From Betaproteobacteria bacterium SCN2 (GTDB taxonomy: Bacteria > Pseudomonadota > Gammaproteobacteria > Burkholderiales > Thiobacillaceae): DNA of 64,000 nt. Position 1 is the stretch's first letter. Each line of letters starts with the position of its first letter. The stretch spans positions 1 through 64,000 of the forward strand of contig WBSG01000008.1 in NCBI GenBank assembly GCA_008923285.1, read 5' to 3'. The notes below the pieces were generated by a model, which saw nothing but the letters and a program-made list of their open reading frames with translations, made no database searches and had not been told where the DNA came from. A program made the translations under genes and the position numbers. Below, one piece after another: positions 24,059-35,004 of this stretch.

Positions 24059-25285
24059 ATGCAAACCCAGCTAGCCGATTTCATCCGTGACACCGCCGAC
24101 GGCCAGGAGGCCGACCGCATCCTGCGCGCCTGCGTGCATTGCGGCTTCTGCCTCGCCACCTGCCCGACCTACCAGATCCTCGGCGACGAGCTCGACAGCC
24201 CGCGCGGCCGCATCTACCTGATGAAGCAGATGCTGGAAGGCGCAACGGTCACGCGCAAGACCCTGACCCATCTCGACCGCTGCCTGACCTGCCGCAACTG
24301 CGAGACCACCTGCCCTTCCGGCGTGCAGTACGGCAAGCTCATCGACATCGGCCGCCGCGTCGCCGAGCAGAAAGTCACGCGCCCGCCGGCGCAGGCTCTC
24401 AGGCGCCGCGCGCTGGCGAAATTCCTGCCGCAGCAGCAGCTCTTCGGCGGCGCGCTGAAACTGGGGCGCATGGCCAGACCCTTCCTGCCCGATGCGCTGG
24501 CCGGCAAGATCCCCCCCGCTCCCGCCCTGCGCCAGCCCCTGCCTGCCGCACGTCATGCGCGCACGATGCTGGCTCTCGCAGGCTGCGTGCAGCCGGCGCT
24601 CGCGCCGCAGATCAATGCCGCCGCGATCAAGGTGCTCGACGCCATCGGCATCAGCCTGTTCGAGGCCGCGCGCGCCGGCTGCTGCGGCGCGGTGAGCTTC
24701 CACCTCAATTTCCAGGAAGAAGGCCTGGCCGCCATGCGCCGCAACATCGACGCCTGGTGGCCGCATGTCGAGTCTGGCGCCGAGGCCATCGTCATGACCG
24801 CCTCCGGCTGCGGCGTCACCGTCAAGGAATACGGCCACTACCTCAGGCACGATCCCGCCTACGCGGAAAAGGCCGCGCGCGTGTCGGCGCTGACGAAGGA
24901 TTTGTCCGAAGTGCTGCTGGCCGAAGAAACCGCGCTGCGCGCCTGGCTGGAAAGGCGCGGGCCGGCGCAAGGCAAGCGGGTCAGCTTCCATGCCCCCTGC
25001 ACCCTGCAGCACGGACAGAAGATCACCGGCGTGGTGGAAGCCCTGCTCACCGTGGCCGGCCACACCGTGCTGCCGGTCGCCGAATCGCATCTGTGCTGCG
25101 GCTCGGCGGGCACCTATTCGCTGCTGGAGCCGGAGATTTCCATGCAACTGAGGGACCGCAAGCTCGGCCATCTGGCCAGCCCCCGGCCCGAAGTCATCGC
25201 CAGCGCCAACATCGGCTGCCTCACCCAGTTGCAGTCCGGCACGGCAACCCCGGTCCGGCACTGGGTGGAACTGCTGCTGCCCTAA
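24059..25285 (+). CDS. glcF: Glycolate oxidase, iron-sulfur subunit GlcF
   Basis: This 408-aa subunit passes electrons from the FAD subunits to the quinone pool. It has two ferredoxin-type [4Fe-4S] motifs: C25, C28, C31, C35 and C75, C78, C81, C85 (CxxCxxCxxxCP). Two CCG-type domains follow, with AGCCGAVSFH and HLCCGSAGTYSLL. All expected cysteines are present. It starts 10 bases after the TraB/GumN gene and converges with mltB, overlapping by four bases. Confidence 0.93.
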   Translation: MQTQLADFIRDTADGQEADRILRACVHCGFCLATCPTYQILGDELDSPRGRIYLMKQMLEGATVTRKTLTHLDRCLTCRNCETTCPSGVQYGKLIDIGRRVAEQKVTRPPAQALRRRALAKFLPQQQLFGGALKLGRMARPFLPDALAGKIPPAPALRQPLPAARHARTMLALAGCVQPALAPQINAAAIKVLDAIGISLFEAARAGCCGAVSFHLNFQEEGLAAMRRNIDAWWPHVESGAEAIVMTASGCGVTVKEYGHYLRHDPAYAEKAARVSALTKDLSEVLLAEETALRAWLERRGPAQGKRVSFHAPCTLQHGQKITGVVEALLTVAGHTVLPVAESHLCCGSAGTYSLLEPEISMQLRDRKLGHLASPRPEVIASANIGCLTQLQSGTATPVRHWVELLLP

Positions 25286-26358
25286 CACTGAACGCAGGTC
25301 GCGGCCTTGCCCTCCGGCTGGCTGGCGGCCGCCGCGGCCGCTTCGCTGGCCGTCACCGCCTGGCCCAGATGAAGCACCGCCATGGCGTAATAGGATGACC
25401 GGTTGTAGCGTGTCAGCACGAAAAAGTTGCGGCTGCCCAGCAGATACTCGCTGGCGGCTTCGCCGTTCTGCAATTCGACCAGCGCGTAGACTTCGCGCGG
25501 CGGCAGCTCGGCCAGCGCCTGCGCACCATGCAGCGCCAGTCGCTCCGGCGTGAAGGTCGGCAGGATGTCAGGCGCCAGCAGCGGCCCGAGTTGCGCCTGC
25601 TCGACGCTGACCGGGAAAACCGGTTCCAGCTCCCTCACCCAGCCGTGCCTGGCGAGAAAGCGCGCCACCGAGCCGATGGCATCGACCGGATTGTTGAGGT
25701 CGATGCGCCCGTCGCCGTCGAAGTCGGTTCCGAACAGATGGATGTTGCCGGGCATGAATTGCGGAATGCCCATGGCGCCGGCATAGGAGCCGCGCAGCTC
25801 CAGGGGCTGGCACTGCTCTTTCGCGCACCAGGCAAAAAACTCGGCAAGCTGTTCGCGGAAATAGGCCGAGCGGTCCCGCGCCGCTTCGGGCGGGTAGTCG
25901 AAGGCCAGCGTCGCGAGCGCGTCGACCACGCGATGATTCCCGGTAATGCGGCCATAGTAGGTCTCCACGCCGATGATGCCGACGATCACCTCGACCGGCA
26001 CGCCGAACTGATTGCTCGCCCGGGTCAGCACTTCCGCATGCTGCTGCATGAAGGCCCTGCCCGCTCCGGTTCGTGCCGGCTCGACAAAGCGCTCCCGATA
26101 GGCCTGCCAGTTCTTGCGCTGCCCGCCGGCCAGGGGCCGGAACATGCGCCGCACCGTTTCCAGTTTCTCCGCCTGGCCCAGGGTCTGCCGCACCCAGTCC
26201 GCGTCCAGCCCGCGCTGCGCCATATCCTCGACAAACGCCTCCGCCTCGGCCCGACCGGCATAGGTCTCGGGCGCCGGCAGCTCGCTGGCATGAGCCAGCG
26301 ACAGCAAGGCGGGAAAGAGGAGGCCGACAAGGTACAGCTTGATCTTTTTCATGGGCAT
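25282..26358 (-). CDS. mltB: Lytic murein transglycosylase B
   Basis: This 358-aa peptidoglycan lytic transglycosylase cleaves the MurNAc-GlcNAc bond with formation of 1,6-anhydro-MurNAc. A signal peptide covers about residues 1-25. The SLT-type family motif with catalytic Glu is in IIGVETYYGRITG, followed by GSYAGAMGIPQFMPG and the EF-hand-like loop DFDGDGRIDL. There is no clear lipobox, so it may be periplasmic rather than lipid-anchored. ATG 26352 with AGGG upstream is an alternative start. The open frame extends upstream, but that part only mirrors argS. Confidence 0.9.
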   Translation of the reverse strand: MPMKKIKLYLVGLLFPALLSLAHASELPAPETYAGRAEAEAFVEDMAQRGLDADWVRQTLGQAEKLETVRRMFRPLAGGQRKNWQAYRERFVEPARTGAGRAFMQQHAEVLTRASNQFGVPVEVIVGIIGVETYYGRITGNHRVVDALATLAFDYPPEAARDRSAYFREQLAEFFAWCAKEQCQPLELRGSYAGAMGIPQFMPGNIHLFGTDFDGDGRIDLNNPVDAIGSVARFLARHGWVRELEPVFPVSVEQAQLGPLLAPDILPTFTPERLALHGAQALAELPPREVYALVELQNGEAASEYLLGSRNFFVLTRYNRSSYYAMAVLHLGQAVTASEAAAAAASQPEGKAATCVQC

Positions 26359-26565
26359 CCCTGAAACCGTCCTGAATGTAGTACGGCATGCGCGCTCGCC
26401 AGCGCGGTGTGCATGCCGACAGGCCATTGCAATCAAAGCATACCCGCCTGCGTCATTCGATGCGACCCCTCTCCCGCTGCAGGGTTCCGCGGCGGCGGGG
26501 AAGCGGCGCGGTATAATTGGCGCTCTTGAAGATCTGTTGGGGCCCGAATGCGGGCCTGTTTCCGA

Positions 26566-28329
26566 ATGAGCCCAAAAGAACATCTGCTCAAGCTGCTGAA
26601 GCTGGCCGTTGCCAATATCGCTCCCGGCCAGGAAGACGGCATCGAGCTGGAACGACCGAAGGCCGCCGGCCACGGCGACTTCTCCTGCAACATCGCCATG
26701 CGCTTGGCCAAGGCGCTGAAGAAGAACCCGCGTGAACTGGCCCAGGCCATCGTCGCCGACCTGCCCGCCTCGCCGCTGCTGGACAAGGCCGAAGTCGCCG
26801 GCGCCGGCTTCATCAACCTGTTTCTGCAGCCGGCGGCCTGGGCGCAGGTGGTGCAAACCATCCGTGCGCAGGGCAGCCGCTACGGCCGCGCGCAGGCCGG
26901 CAGCGGACACAAGGTGCAGGTCGAATTCGTCTCCGCCAATCCCACCGGCCCGCTGCACGTCGGCCACGGCCGCGGCGCCGCCTATGGCGCCAGCCTCGCC
27001 AACGTGCTGGAAGCCGCAGGGCATGCCATCACGCGCGAATACTACGTCAACGACGCCGGACGCCAGATGGACATCCTCGCGCTGTCGACCTGGCTGCGCT
27101 ACCTCGACCTGCACGGCATCCATGTGCCCTTCCCCTCCAACGCCTACCAGGGCGACTACGTGCGTGAAATGGCGCGCGCCATCCAGCAGGAGCATGGCGA
27201 CCGCTACGTGCACGAACCCTGGCGCATTCTTGACGGCGTGCCGCTGCGCCCCGACGACGAGCGCGTGGCCGGCGGCGATGCCGAGGCCAAGGCGCAGAAT
27301 GAAGCGCACCTGGACGGCCTCATTGCCGCAGCGAAAAACCTGCTCGGCGTCGACTACGATTATTTCCACGGGTTTGCCCTCAACGAGCAGCTGTCCGACT
27401 GCCGCGAGGACCTGCTCGAATTCGGCGTCAAGTTCGACGAGTGGTTCTCGGAAAAAAGCCTGTTCGACACCGGCAGGGTGGCAGCAGCAGTGAACACCCT
27501 CAAGCAGCGCGGCCACCTCTATGAGCAAGACGGCGCGCTGTGGTTCAAGGCCACGGCCTTCGGCGACGAAAAGGATCGCGTGGTGCAGCGCGCCAACGGC
27601 GAGTTCACCTACTTCGCCTCCGACATCGCCTACCACGCCAACAAGTACGAGCGCGGCTTCGACCGCATCATCGACGTGTGGGGCGCCGACCACCACGGCT
27701 ACATCCCGCGCGTGAAGGCGGCGCTCACCGCGCTGGGCCTCGATCCGGAAAAACTGACCGTGGCGCTGGTGCAGTTTGCCGTGCTCTACCGCGGCGGACA
27801 GAAGGTGCAGATGTCCACGCGCTCCGGCTCCTTCGTCACCCTGCGCGAGCTGCGCGGCGAGGTCGGCAACGATGCCGCGCGCTTCTACTACGTGCTGCGC
27901 AAGTCCGACCAGCATCTCGACTTCGATCTCGACCTCGCCAAGTCGCAGAGCAGCGACAACCCGGTGTACTACATCCAGTACGCGCACGCCCGGGTGTGCA
28001 GCGTGCTGGCCGAATGGGGCGGCGATCCGGCCGCCCTGGACAAGGCCGATCTCGCCCTGCTGACGTCGGGCCATGAGCTCGCCCTGATGAAGCGGCTGCT
28101 GGAGTTTCCGGAAATCATCGAGGCGGCGGCGCGCGAACTGTCGCCGCATCTCATCGCCTACTATCTCAAGGACCTGGCCGGCGACCTGCACACCTACTAC
28201 AACGCCGAGAAATTCCTGGTCGAGGACGAGGCGCTCAAGCTGGCGCGCCTCGCGCTGGTCGCCGCAACCCGCCAGGCGCTCGCCAATGGCCTTGCGCTGC
28301 TCGGCGTGACCGCCCCGGAGAAAATGTAA
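26566..28329 (+). CDS. argS: Arginyl-tRNA synthetase
   Basis: This 587-aa class I aminoacyl-tRNA synthetase charges tRNA-Arg. An N-terminal additional domain (about 1-110) is followed by the HIGH-type motif in ANPTGPLHVGHGRG, the tRNA/ATP site GADHHGYIPRVK, a KMSKS-equivalent reading MSTRSG, and an all-helical anticodon domain ending APEKM. The degenerate KMSKS is common in bacterial ArgS. ATG 26566 is preferred by family N-terminus; ATG 26548, with GGGG upstream, would add six residues. The stop overlaps the next ATG by one base. Confidence 0.95.
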   Translation: MSPKEHLLKLLKLAVANIAPGQEDGIELERPKAAGHGDFSCNIAMRLAKALKKNPRELAQAIVADLPASPLLDKAEVAGAGFINLFLQPAAWAQVVQTIRAQGSRYGRAQAGSGHKVQVEFVSANPTGPLHVGHGRGAAYGASLANVLEAAGHAITREYYVNDAGRQMDILALSTWLRYLDLHGIHVPFPSNAYQGDYVREMARAIQQEHGDRYVHEPWRILDGVPLRPDDERVAGGDAEAKAQNEAHLDGLIAAAKNLLGVDYDYFHGFALNEQLSDCREDLLEFGVKFDEWFSEKSLFDTGRVAAAVNTLKQRGHLYEQDGALWFKATAFGDEKDRVVQRANGEFTYFASDIAYHANKYERGFDRIIDVWGADHHGYIPRVKAALTALGLDPEKLTVALVQFAVLYRGGQKVQMSTRSGSFVTLRELRGEVGNDAARFYYVLRKSDQHLDFDLDLAKSQSSDNPVYYIQYAHARVCSVLAEWGGDPAALDKADLALLTSGHELALMKRLLEFPEIIEAAARELSPHLIAYYLKDLAGDLHTYYNAEKFLVEDEALKLARLALVAATRQALANGLALLGVTAPEKM

Positions 28330-28823
28330 TGGCACGCGGCGGCGGCAAGAACCCCTTCCTCGGCGGCTTCCTGGCCGGACTCTTTTCCGGCCTGGCGCTG
28401 GCCGTGGTAGTCGCGCTGCTGGTCACGCGCAACAATCCCTTCGTCGACAACGGTACGGATACCGCCAGGAGCAGCACCGCGCCTGCCGCGCCCATGGAAG
28501 CGCCCAAGTACGAGTTCTACCAGGCCTTGCCGGATGACGCGGCCGGCGGCGAATCCGCGCCCGCTGCCGCAAGCGGCACCGCCTACTTCCTGCAGGCCGG
28601 CGCCTTCGCCAAGGCGGCGGATGCCGAGGAAATGAAGGCCAGCCTCGCCCTGCTCGGCTTCGAGGCGAAAATACTCGCCGCGCAGGAAGGCGAGGCGCTG
28701 CTGCACAAGGTCCGGATCGGCCCTTACAAGAGCCTGGATGAACTTAATGCCGCACGCGCCCGTCTCACCCAAGGCGGCGTGGAAACCATGCTGGTAAGAA
28801 TCGAACCCAAGGAGAACAGATGA
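28329..28823 (+). CDS. SPOR-domain membrane protein
   Basis: This 164-aa bitopic inner-membrane protein has a short cytoplasmic N-terminus, one membrane helix (about 14-37), a low-complexity Ala/Pro linker and a C-terminal SPOR domain (about 82-160) with the FLQAGAFAKAADAEEMKA start and KVRIGPYKSLDELNAAR end. SPOR domains bind denuded glycan strands at the division septum, as in FtsN and DedD. Its place directly after argS is the arrangement seen for FtsN-like proteins in several proteobacteria. It overlaps dsbA by four bases. Confidence 0.9.
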   Translation: MARGGGKNPFLGGFLAGLFSGLALAVVVALLVTRNNPFVDNGTDTARSSTAPAAPMEAPKYEFYQALPDDAAGGESAPAAASGTAYFLQAGAFAKAADAEEMKASLALLGFEAKILAAQEGEALLHKVRIGPYKSLDELNAARARLTQGGVETMLVRIEPKENR

Positions 28824-29479
28824 AGCTGACTCAAGCCCTGCCCCGCATGCTGGCCCTGCTGGCCGGCCTGTTCATGCTGACCGGCGTGCTCGCCGCCGAA
28901 CCGGCGGAAGAAGGCACGGATTACCAGCGCCTGGCCAAGCCGGTGCCGGTGGAAACCGGCAAGCAGGTCGAGGTGGTGGAATTTTTCTGGTATCGCTGCC
29001 CGCACTGCAACCAGCTCGAACCGGGTCTCGAAGCCTGGGTCAAGAAGCTCCCCGCCGACGTCCGCTTCCGCGCCGTGCCCGCCATCCTCAACCCGAACTG
29101 GCTGCCTGCGGCCAAGCTGCATTACGCCCTGGCTGACGTGGGCGCACTCGACAGGCTGCGCGGCAAGGTTTTCGATGCCTATCACAAGGACAAGATCGAC
29201 CTTGATGACGAAACCGTACTGATGGCCTGGATCAGGAAGCAAGGGGTCGACGAGGCCCGCTTCAAGGCCGCCTACCGCTCCTTCTCGGTGCAGACGCGTG
29301 CCATGAAGGGCGCCCAGACCGCGCGCAATGCCGGCATCTCCGGCGTGCCGGTGCTGATGGTCGACGGCAAGTACCTCACCGCCATTTCCATGACCTACAC
29401 CGAAGAGCGCCTGTTCGAAGTGCTGGACCAGCTGGTCCAGCGCGCACGCGCCGAGCGCGGCGGCAAGGCACTCAAGTAG
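28820..29479 (+). CDS. dsbA: Thiol:disulfide interchange protein DsbA
   Basis: This 219-aa periplasmic thiol oxidase introduces disulfides into exported proteins and is re-oxidised by DsbB (not in this window). A signal peptide covers about 1-26. The thioredoxin fold has the active site CPHC at C60-C63, in VVEFFWYRCPHC, and the cis-Pro loop SGVPVLMV. The CPHC dipeptide is that of E. coli DsbA. It overlaps the SPOR gene by four bases, so argS-SPOR-dsbA form one unit. Confidence 0.92.
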   Translation: MKLTQALPRMLALLAGLFMLTGVLAAEPAEEGTDYQRLAKPVPVETGKQVEVVEFFWYRCPHCNQLEPGLEAWVKKLPADVRFRAVPAILNPNWLPAAKLHYALADVGALDRLRGKVFDAYHKDKIDLDDETVLMAWIRKQGVDEARFKAAYRSFSVQTRAMKGAQTARNAGISGVPVLMVDGKYLTAISMTYTEERLFEVLDQLVQRARAERGGKALK

Positions 29480-29486
29480 GCCATCG

Positions 29487-30263
29487 TTGCAACGGACCGG
29501 CAGGCCGCTCGGCGTATTCATCACCGGCGCTTCCAGCGGGCTCGGCGCCGCGCTGGCCCGGCATTACGGCGATCAGGGCGCGGTGCTCGGCCTGTGCGGA
29601 CGCCGCACCGAAGCCCTGGCGCAAACCGCGGCGGGCCTCGATGCCCATTGCTTCACTGCCGACGTGCGCGACGCCAGGGCCATGCAGGCCGCCGCCGATG
29701 AATTCATCGCCCGGGCCGGCGTACCCGATATCGTCATCGGCTGCGCCGGCATCTCGGTCGGCGCGCTGACCGAGGAAGCCGCCGACCTGCCGGTGTTCCA
29801 GGCGGTGATGGATGCCAACGTGATGGGGCTGGTGCACACTTTCCAGCCTTTCATCGCGCCCATGAAGCAGGCGGGCAAGGGCGTCCTCTGCGGCATTGCC
29901 AGCGTTGCCGGCGTGCGCGGCCTGCCCGGCGGCGGGGCCTATTCCGCCTCCAAGGCCGCCGCACGGGTCTATCTCGAAGCCCTGCGGCTCGAACTCAAGT
30001 CGTCCGGCATCAGCGTGGTCACGGTGTCGCCCGGTTACATCGAAACCCCGATGACGCACGTGAACCCCTATCCCATGCCGTTCAGGATGACGGCCGAAAA
30101 TGCCGCCGCCAAGGTCGCGCGCCTCATCGAGAAGCGCCGGCCCGAAAGCACCATCCCCTGGCAGATGACGATCGTCGCCGGCCTGCTGCGCTGCCTGCCG
30201 CGCGCGCTGTACGACCGCCTGTTCGAGAAGGCGCCGCGCAAGCCGCGCGGCCTGCCGACCTGA
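29487..30263 (+). CDS. Short-chain dehydrogenase/reductase
   Basis: This 258-aa classical SDR oxidoreductase has the nucleotide-binding TGASSGLGAALARHYG near residue 11 and CAG in the IVIGCAGISVG strand. The catalytic triad is Ser in ASVAG and Tyr/Lys in YSASKAA. The VSPGYIETPMT segment closes the substrate pocket. A GRRTE sequence after strand 2 suggests NADPH preference. The substrate is unknown. The start is TTG at 29487, the first start after the dsbA stop; no strong ribosome site is visible. Confidence 0.88.
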   Translation: MQRTGRPLGVFITGASSGLGAALARHYGDQGAVLGLCGRRTEALAQTAAGLDAHCFTADVRDARAMQAAADEFIARAGVPDIVIGCAGISVGALTEEAADLPVFQAVMDANVMGLVHTFQPFIAPMKQAGKGVLCGIASVAGVRGLPGGGAYSASKAAARVYLEALRLELKSSGISVVTVSPGYIETPMTHVNPYPMPFRMTAENAAAKVARLIEKRRPESTIPWQMTIVAGLLRCLPRALYDRLFEKAPRKPRGLPT

Positions 30264-30343
30264 CTTTCCTGTCCGCCTGATTTTTTGCCCCGGGCGGCGC
30301 AGATGCCCTATAGTTCTCAAAACACACACAATCCGGAGGCTTT

Positions 30344-30976
30344 ATGGCTGAATTGATAAGCGTCGCGGTGGTGGACGACCACCCGCTGTTGCGCATGGGC
30401 GTGGCGAACTCGATCGATCAGACCGGAGACCTGCAGCTTGCCGGCCAGTTCGCCGATGCCGCCTCGCTCAAGGCATGGATGGATGCCGGCAAGCGCGCCG
30501 ACGTGGTTTTGCTGGACCGCTCCCTGCCGGACATGGACGCGCTCGACATGGTCTCCGACATCCGCGAAGCTGGCATGAAGGTCATCATGCTCACCATCGC
30601 CGACACCGAAGAGGAAATTTCCGAGGCCATCAGCGCCGGCGTCGACGGCTACGTCATCAAGAGCAGCGAGCCGGACCACGTGCTGTCGGCGATTCGCAGC
30701 GTCTGCGCCGGCCAGAGCAGCTTTCCGCTCAACATCATGCAGAGCATGGCGCGCGGCGAGATCGCACACAACGCGCTGGAAGCGCTGACTCCGCGCGAGA
30801 TGGAAATCGTCGAGTTCGTCAAGCAGGGGCTCTCCAACAAGATCATCGCCTACAACCTCAAGCTTTCCGAAAACACCGTGCGCAACCATTTGCGCAACAT
30901 CATGGAAAAGCTCGGCCTGAAGAACCGCGTGCAGGTCGCCACCCTTGCCATGAAGGAAGACCGGCGGCGACGCTGA
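30344..30976 (+). CDS. NarL/FixJ-type response regulator
   Basis: This 210-aa two-domain regulator has a receiver with D11/D12 and phospho-acceptor D58 in VVLLDRSLPDMDA, and a LuxR-type helix-turn-helix (about 147-205) with LTPREMEIVEFVKQGLSNK and ENTVRNHLRNIMEKL. No kinase gene lies next to it, so it is an orphan regulator. The ATG follows CGGAGG with good spacing. A strong terminator follows. Confidence 0.92.
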   Translation: MAELISVAVVDDHPLLRMGVANSIDQTGDLQLAGQFADAASLKAWMDAGKRADVVLLDRSLPDMDALDMVSDIREAGMKVIMLTIADTEEEISEAISAGVDGYVIKSSEPDHVLSAIRSVCAGQSSFPLNIMQSMARGEIAHNALEALTPREMEIVEFVKQGLSNKIIAYNLKLSENTVRNHLRNIMEKLGLKNRVQVATLAMKEDRRRR

Positions 30977-31000
30977 GTTCACCAGAAAAGGCCCAATAAA

Positions 31001-31030
31001 AAAGCGCCTGACGGCGCTTTATTTATTTCC
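31001..31030. terminator. Bidirectional terminator between response regulator and exported protein
   Basis: AAAGCGCC at 31001-31008 pairs with GGCGCTTT at 31013-31020 around TGAC, with an A-run on the left and a T-rich stretch on the right. It can end both convergent transcripts. Confidence 0.85.
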
Positions 31031-31046
31031 GGAATTGACGGCTCGC

Positions 31047-31529
31047 TCAGCAGCAGATGACATTCATTCCGCCTTCGAGGCAGTCGACATTGAAATTGAA
31101 TTTATAGCCACATGAGTTGTTGCTGCTGTCATCGCCGCCCCAGATGGCGATGCCGAGCATGCCCAGCGTCACGCCGCCGGCAATCCACAATGCCGTGCCG
31201 CCCGTGCCTTCGGCAGCCTTCATGATCGCGGGCGTCGCCATGTTCACGCCATGAACGTAAACGCCGTTGAGGCCGCGGTCGTTGAAGCGGAAGTCCACCA
31301 GCGCTGCGCGTTGCGGCGTCGAAAAGGACGAAACGAGGTTGCCGGTGTTGTCGCGCACCACCTGGTCGAAACGCAGGCCGAAAGCCTGCTGCTCCTTGCC
31401 GGTCTTGGACACTGCCAGGGGAGCCTGCCAGTAAGCGGTGACGGCGGGTTCGGCGGCGAATTCGCCGGCCTGGCTTTGCATGAAGGCGAACGGCAGCGCG
31501 CAGACTGCGAGCAGGACGGATTTTTTCAT
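31047..31529 (-). CDS. Hypothetical exported protein with Cys-rich C-terminus
   Basis: This 160-aa protein is one I do not recognise. It has a typical signal peptide (about 1-21, cleaved after SQA), a beta-rich middle part, one hydrophobic segment (WIAGGVTLGMLGIAIWG, about 114-130) and a C-terminus with four cysteines, two of them the last residues (ICC). The hydrophobic segment could anchor it in a membrane. It is a single gene leftward after glmS, with a good start and its own spacing, so it looks real. Confidence 0.75.
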   Translation of the reverse strand: MKKSVLLAVCALPFAFMQSQAGEFAAEPAVTAYWQAPLAVSKTGKEQQAFGLRFDQVVRDNTGNLVSSFSTPQRAALVDFRFNDRGLNGVYVHGVNMATPAIMKAAEGTGGTALWIAGGVTLGMLGIAIWGGDDSSNNSCGYKFNFNVDCLEGGMNVICC

Positions 31530-31598
31530 GTTTTCTCCCGTTGGTTGTTGTGCATTTTTGCGCCCAGTTTAAGCCCGGGCCGGCTGGGCGGCAAGCCG

Positions 31599-33428
<1,830 letters not shown>

Positions 33429-34805
33429 TTATTCTTCCTTTTTCTTTTTCACCGGCCGCTTCCAGCCGGGAACGGTGAGTTGCCTGGCTCTCGACAGGGA
33501 AAGATCGCCGGCGGGCGCATCCTTCACGATCACCGAACCGGCGCCGATGGTGGCGTCATTGCCGATATTCACCGGCGCCACCAGCGCGGAGTTGGAGCCT
33601 ATGAAGGCGTTGTCGCCGATCACGGTCTTGTGCTTGTTGGCGCCGTCGTAGTTGCAGGTGATGGTGCCGGCGCCGATGTTGGTTTTTGCGCCCACTTCGG
33701 CATCGCCGATGTAGGACAGATGGTTCATCTTGGCGCCTTCCCTGACCACGCTGTTCTTGACCTCGACGAAGTTGCCGACGTGCACGTCGCGCGCGAGCCT
33801 GGCGCCGGGACGCAGGCGCGAGAACGGGCCGATGCGCGAGCCCTCGCCGATGTCGGCGCCGACAAGATGCGAGAAGGCCTCGATCTGCGTGCCGGCCGCC
33901 ACGCGCACGTCCTTCAGCACGCAGTATGGGCCAACCGTGACGTTGTCACCGATTTCCACGCTGCCTTCGAACACGCAGCCCACGTCGATGCTGACATCGC
34001 GCCCGCAATTCAGCTCGCCGCGCACGTCGATGCGCGCCGGATCGATCAGGGTCACGCCGCCGTCCAGAAGCTCACGCGCGATGTTGCGCTGATGGATGCG
34101 CTCGAGTTCGGCGAGCTGGGCCTTGCTGTTCACGCCCAGCACTTCCCATGCGTCAGCCGGATGGCTGGCCAGCACATCGACGCCGTCGGCCACCGCCATG
34201 GCGACGATGTCGGTGAGGTAATACTCGCCCTGGGCATTGTGATTCCTGAGTCTGCCCAGCCATTCGGCCAGTTTCGCCGTGGGCACGGCAAGCACGCCGG
34301 TGTTCACTTCACGGATTTCACGCTCGGCGTCGGTTGCATCCTTGTGCTCGACAATCTTCACCACCCTGCCGTGCTCGCGCACGATGCGCCCGTAGCCGGT
34401 GGCATCGTGCAAGACCACGGTAAGCAAACCCAGCTTGCCCGATTGCGCGGCGGCGACCAGGGGCTTCAGGGTATCGGCCCTGATCAGGGGCACGTCGCCG
34501 AACAGCACCAGCGTCACGCCGTTCTTGTGCAGGTGCGGCAGCGCCTGCTGCACAGCATGGCCGGTGCCGAGCTGTTCCGCCTGCAGCACGAAAGTCAGCT
34601 TGTCGGCGGCCAGCGCCGCAGGCACGGCATCGCCGCCGAAACCGTAGACCACGCAGATCCTGCTTGCCTCGATTTCCTGCGCAGCGCCGATCACGTGCGA
34701 CACCAGCGGACGCCCGGCGAGCGGATGCAGCACCTTGGGCAGGCCCGAGCGCATGCGCGTGCCCTTGCCGGCAGCGAGGATGACGATGTCGAGTGCGGGG
34801 GTCAT
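33429..34805 (-). CDS. glmU: Bifunctional GlmU (GlcN-1-P acetyltransferase / GlcNAc-1-P uridylyltransferase)
   Basis: This 458-aa enzyme carries out the last two steps to UDP-GlcNAc. The N-terminal uridylyltransferase domain has [20 protein letters not shown]. The C-terminal left-handed beta-helix of hexapeptide repeats (about 250-440) has the acetyltransferase residues in [10 protein letters not shown] and [11 protein letters not shown]. The length is normal. It lies between atpC and glmS, an arrangement common in beta- and gammaproteobacteria, with a dispersed inverted repeat and a terminator separating it from atpC. Confidence 0.96.
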   Translation of the reverse strand: MTPALDIVILAAGKGTRMRSGLPKVLHPLAGRPLVSHVIGAAQEIEASRICVVYGFGGDAVPAALAADKLTFVLQAEQLGTGHAVQQALPHLHKNGVTLVLFGDVPLIRADTLKPLVAAAQSGKLGLLTVVLHDATGYGRIVREHGRVVKIVEHKDATDAEREIREVNTGVLAVPTAKLAEWLGRLRNHNAQGEYYLTDIVAMAVADGVDVLASHPADAWEVLGVNSKAQLAELERIHQRNIARELLDGGVTLIDPARIDVRGELNCGRDVSIDVGCVFEGSVEIGDNVTVGPYCVLKDVRVAAGTQIEAFSHLVGADIGEGSRIGPFSRLRPGARLARDVHVGNFVEVKNSVVREGAKMNHLSYIGDAEVGAKTNIGAGTITCNYDGANKHKTVIGDNAFIGSNSALVAPVNIGNDATIGAGSVIVKDAPAGDLSLSRARQLTVPGWKRPVKKKKEE

Positions 34806-34860
34806 GAAGGCCAGACTTCGATTGCTGCGCTAAAGGCGGGGTAAAAAAACAAAATCGAAC

Positions 34861-34926
34861 AAGGAGGACATGAGGACAGGAGAAACCACCCCTCTTTGCT
34901 TCATCTCTTGTCCTCCTGCCCTCTTT
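34861..34926. repeat. Imperfect inverted repeat, AGGACA family, copy 1
   Basis: The left arm at 34861-34882, starting AAGGAGGACATGAGGACAGG, pairs with the right arm at 34905-34926, starting CTCTTGTCCTCCTGCCCTCT, with 4 mismatches or wobble pairs in 22. It closely matches the element at 43964-44027. Confidence 0.85.
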
Positions 34927-34960
34927 GTAAATGCCGTCAAGTATAAACCGCGCAAAAACA

Positions 34961-34985
34961 AAAGGCAGCCGAGGCTGCCTTTTTG
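34961..34985. terminator. Terminator of the atp operon
   Basis: AAAGGCAGCC at 34961-34970 and GGCTGCCTTT at 34973-34982 form a perfect 10-bp stem with a two-base loop, with A and T runs on both sides. It ends the leftward atp transcript. Confidence 0.85.
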
Positions 34986-35004
34986 ATCCGCCAGCAAAAC
35001 TGCG

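Noticed and set aside
26359-28335. Long upstream extension of the mltB frame
   Set aside because: Only the last 358 codons match a transglycosylase with a signal peptide; the rest mirrors argS.
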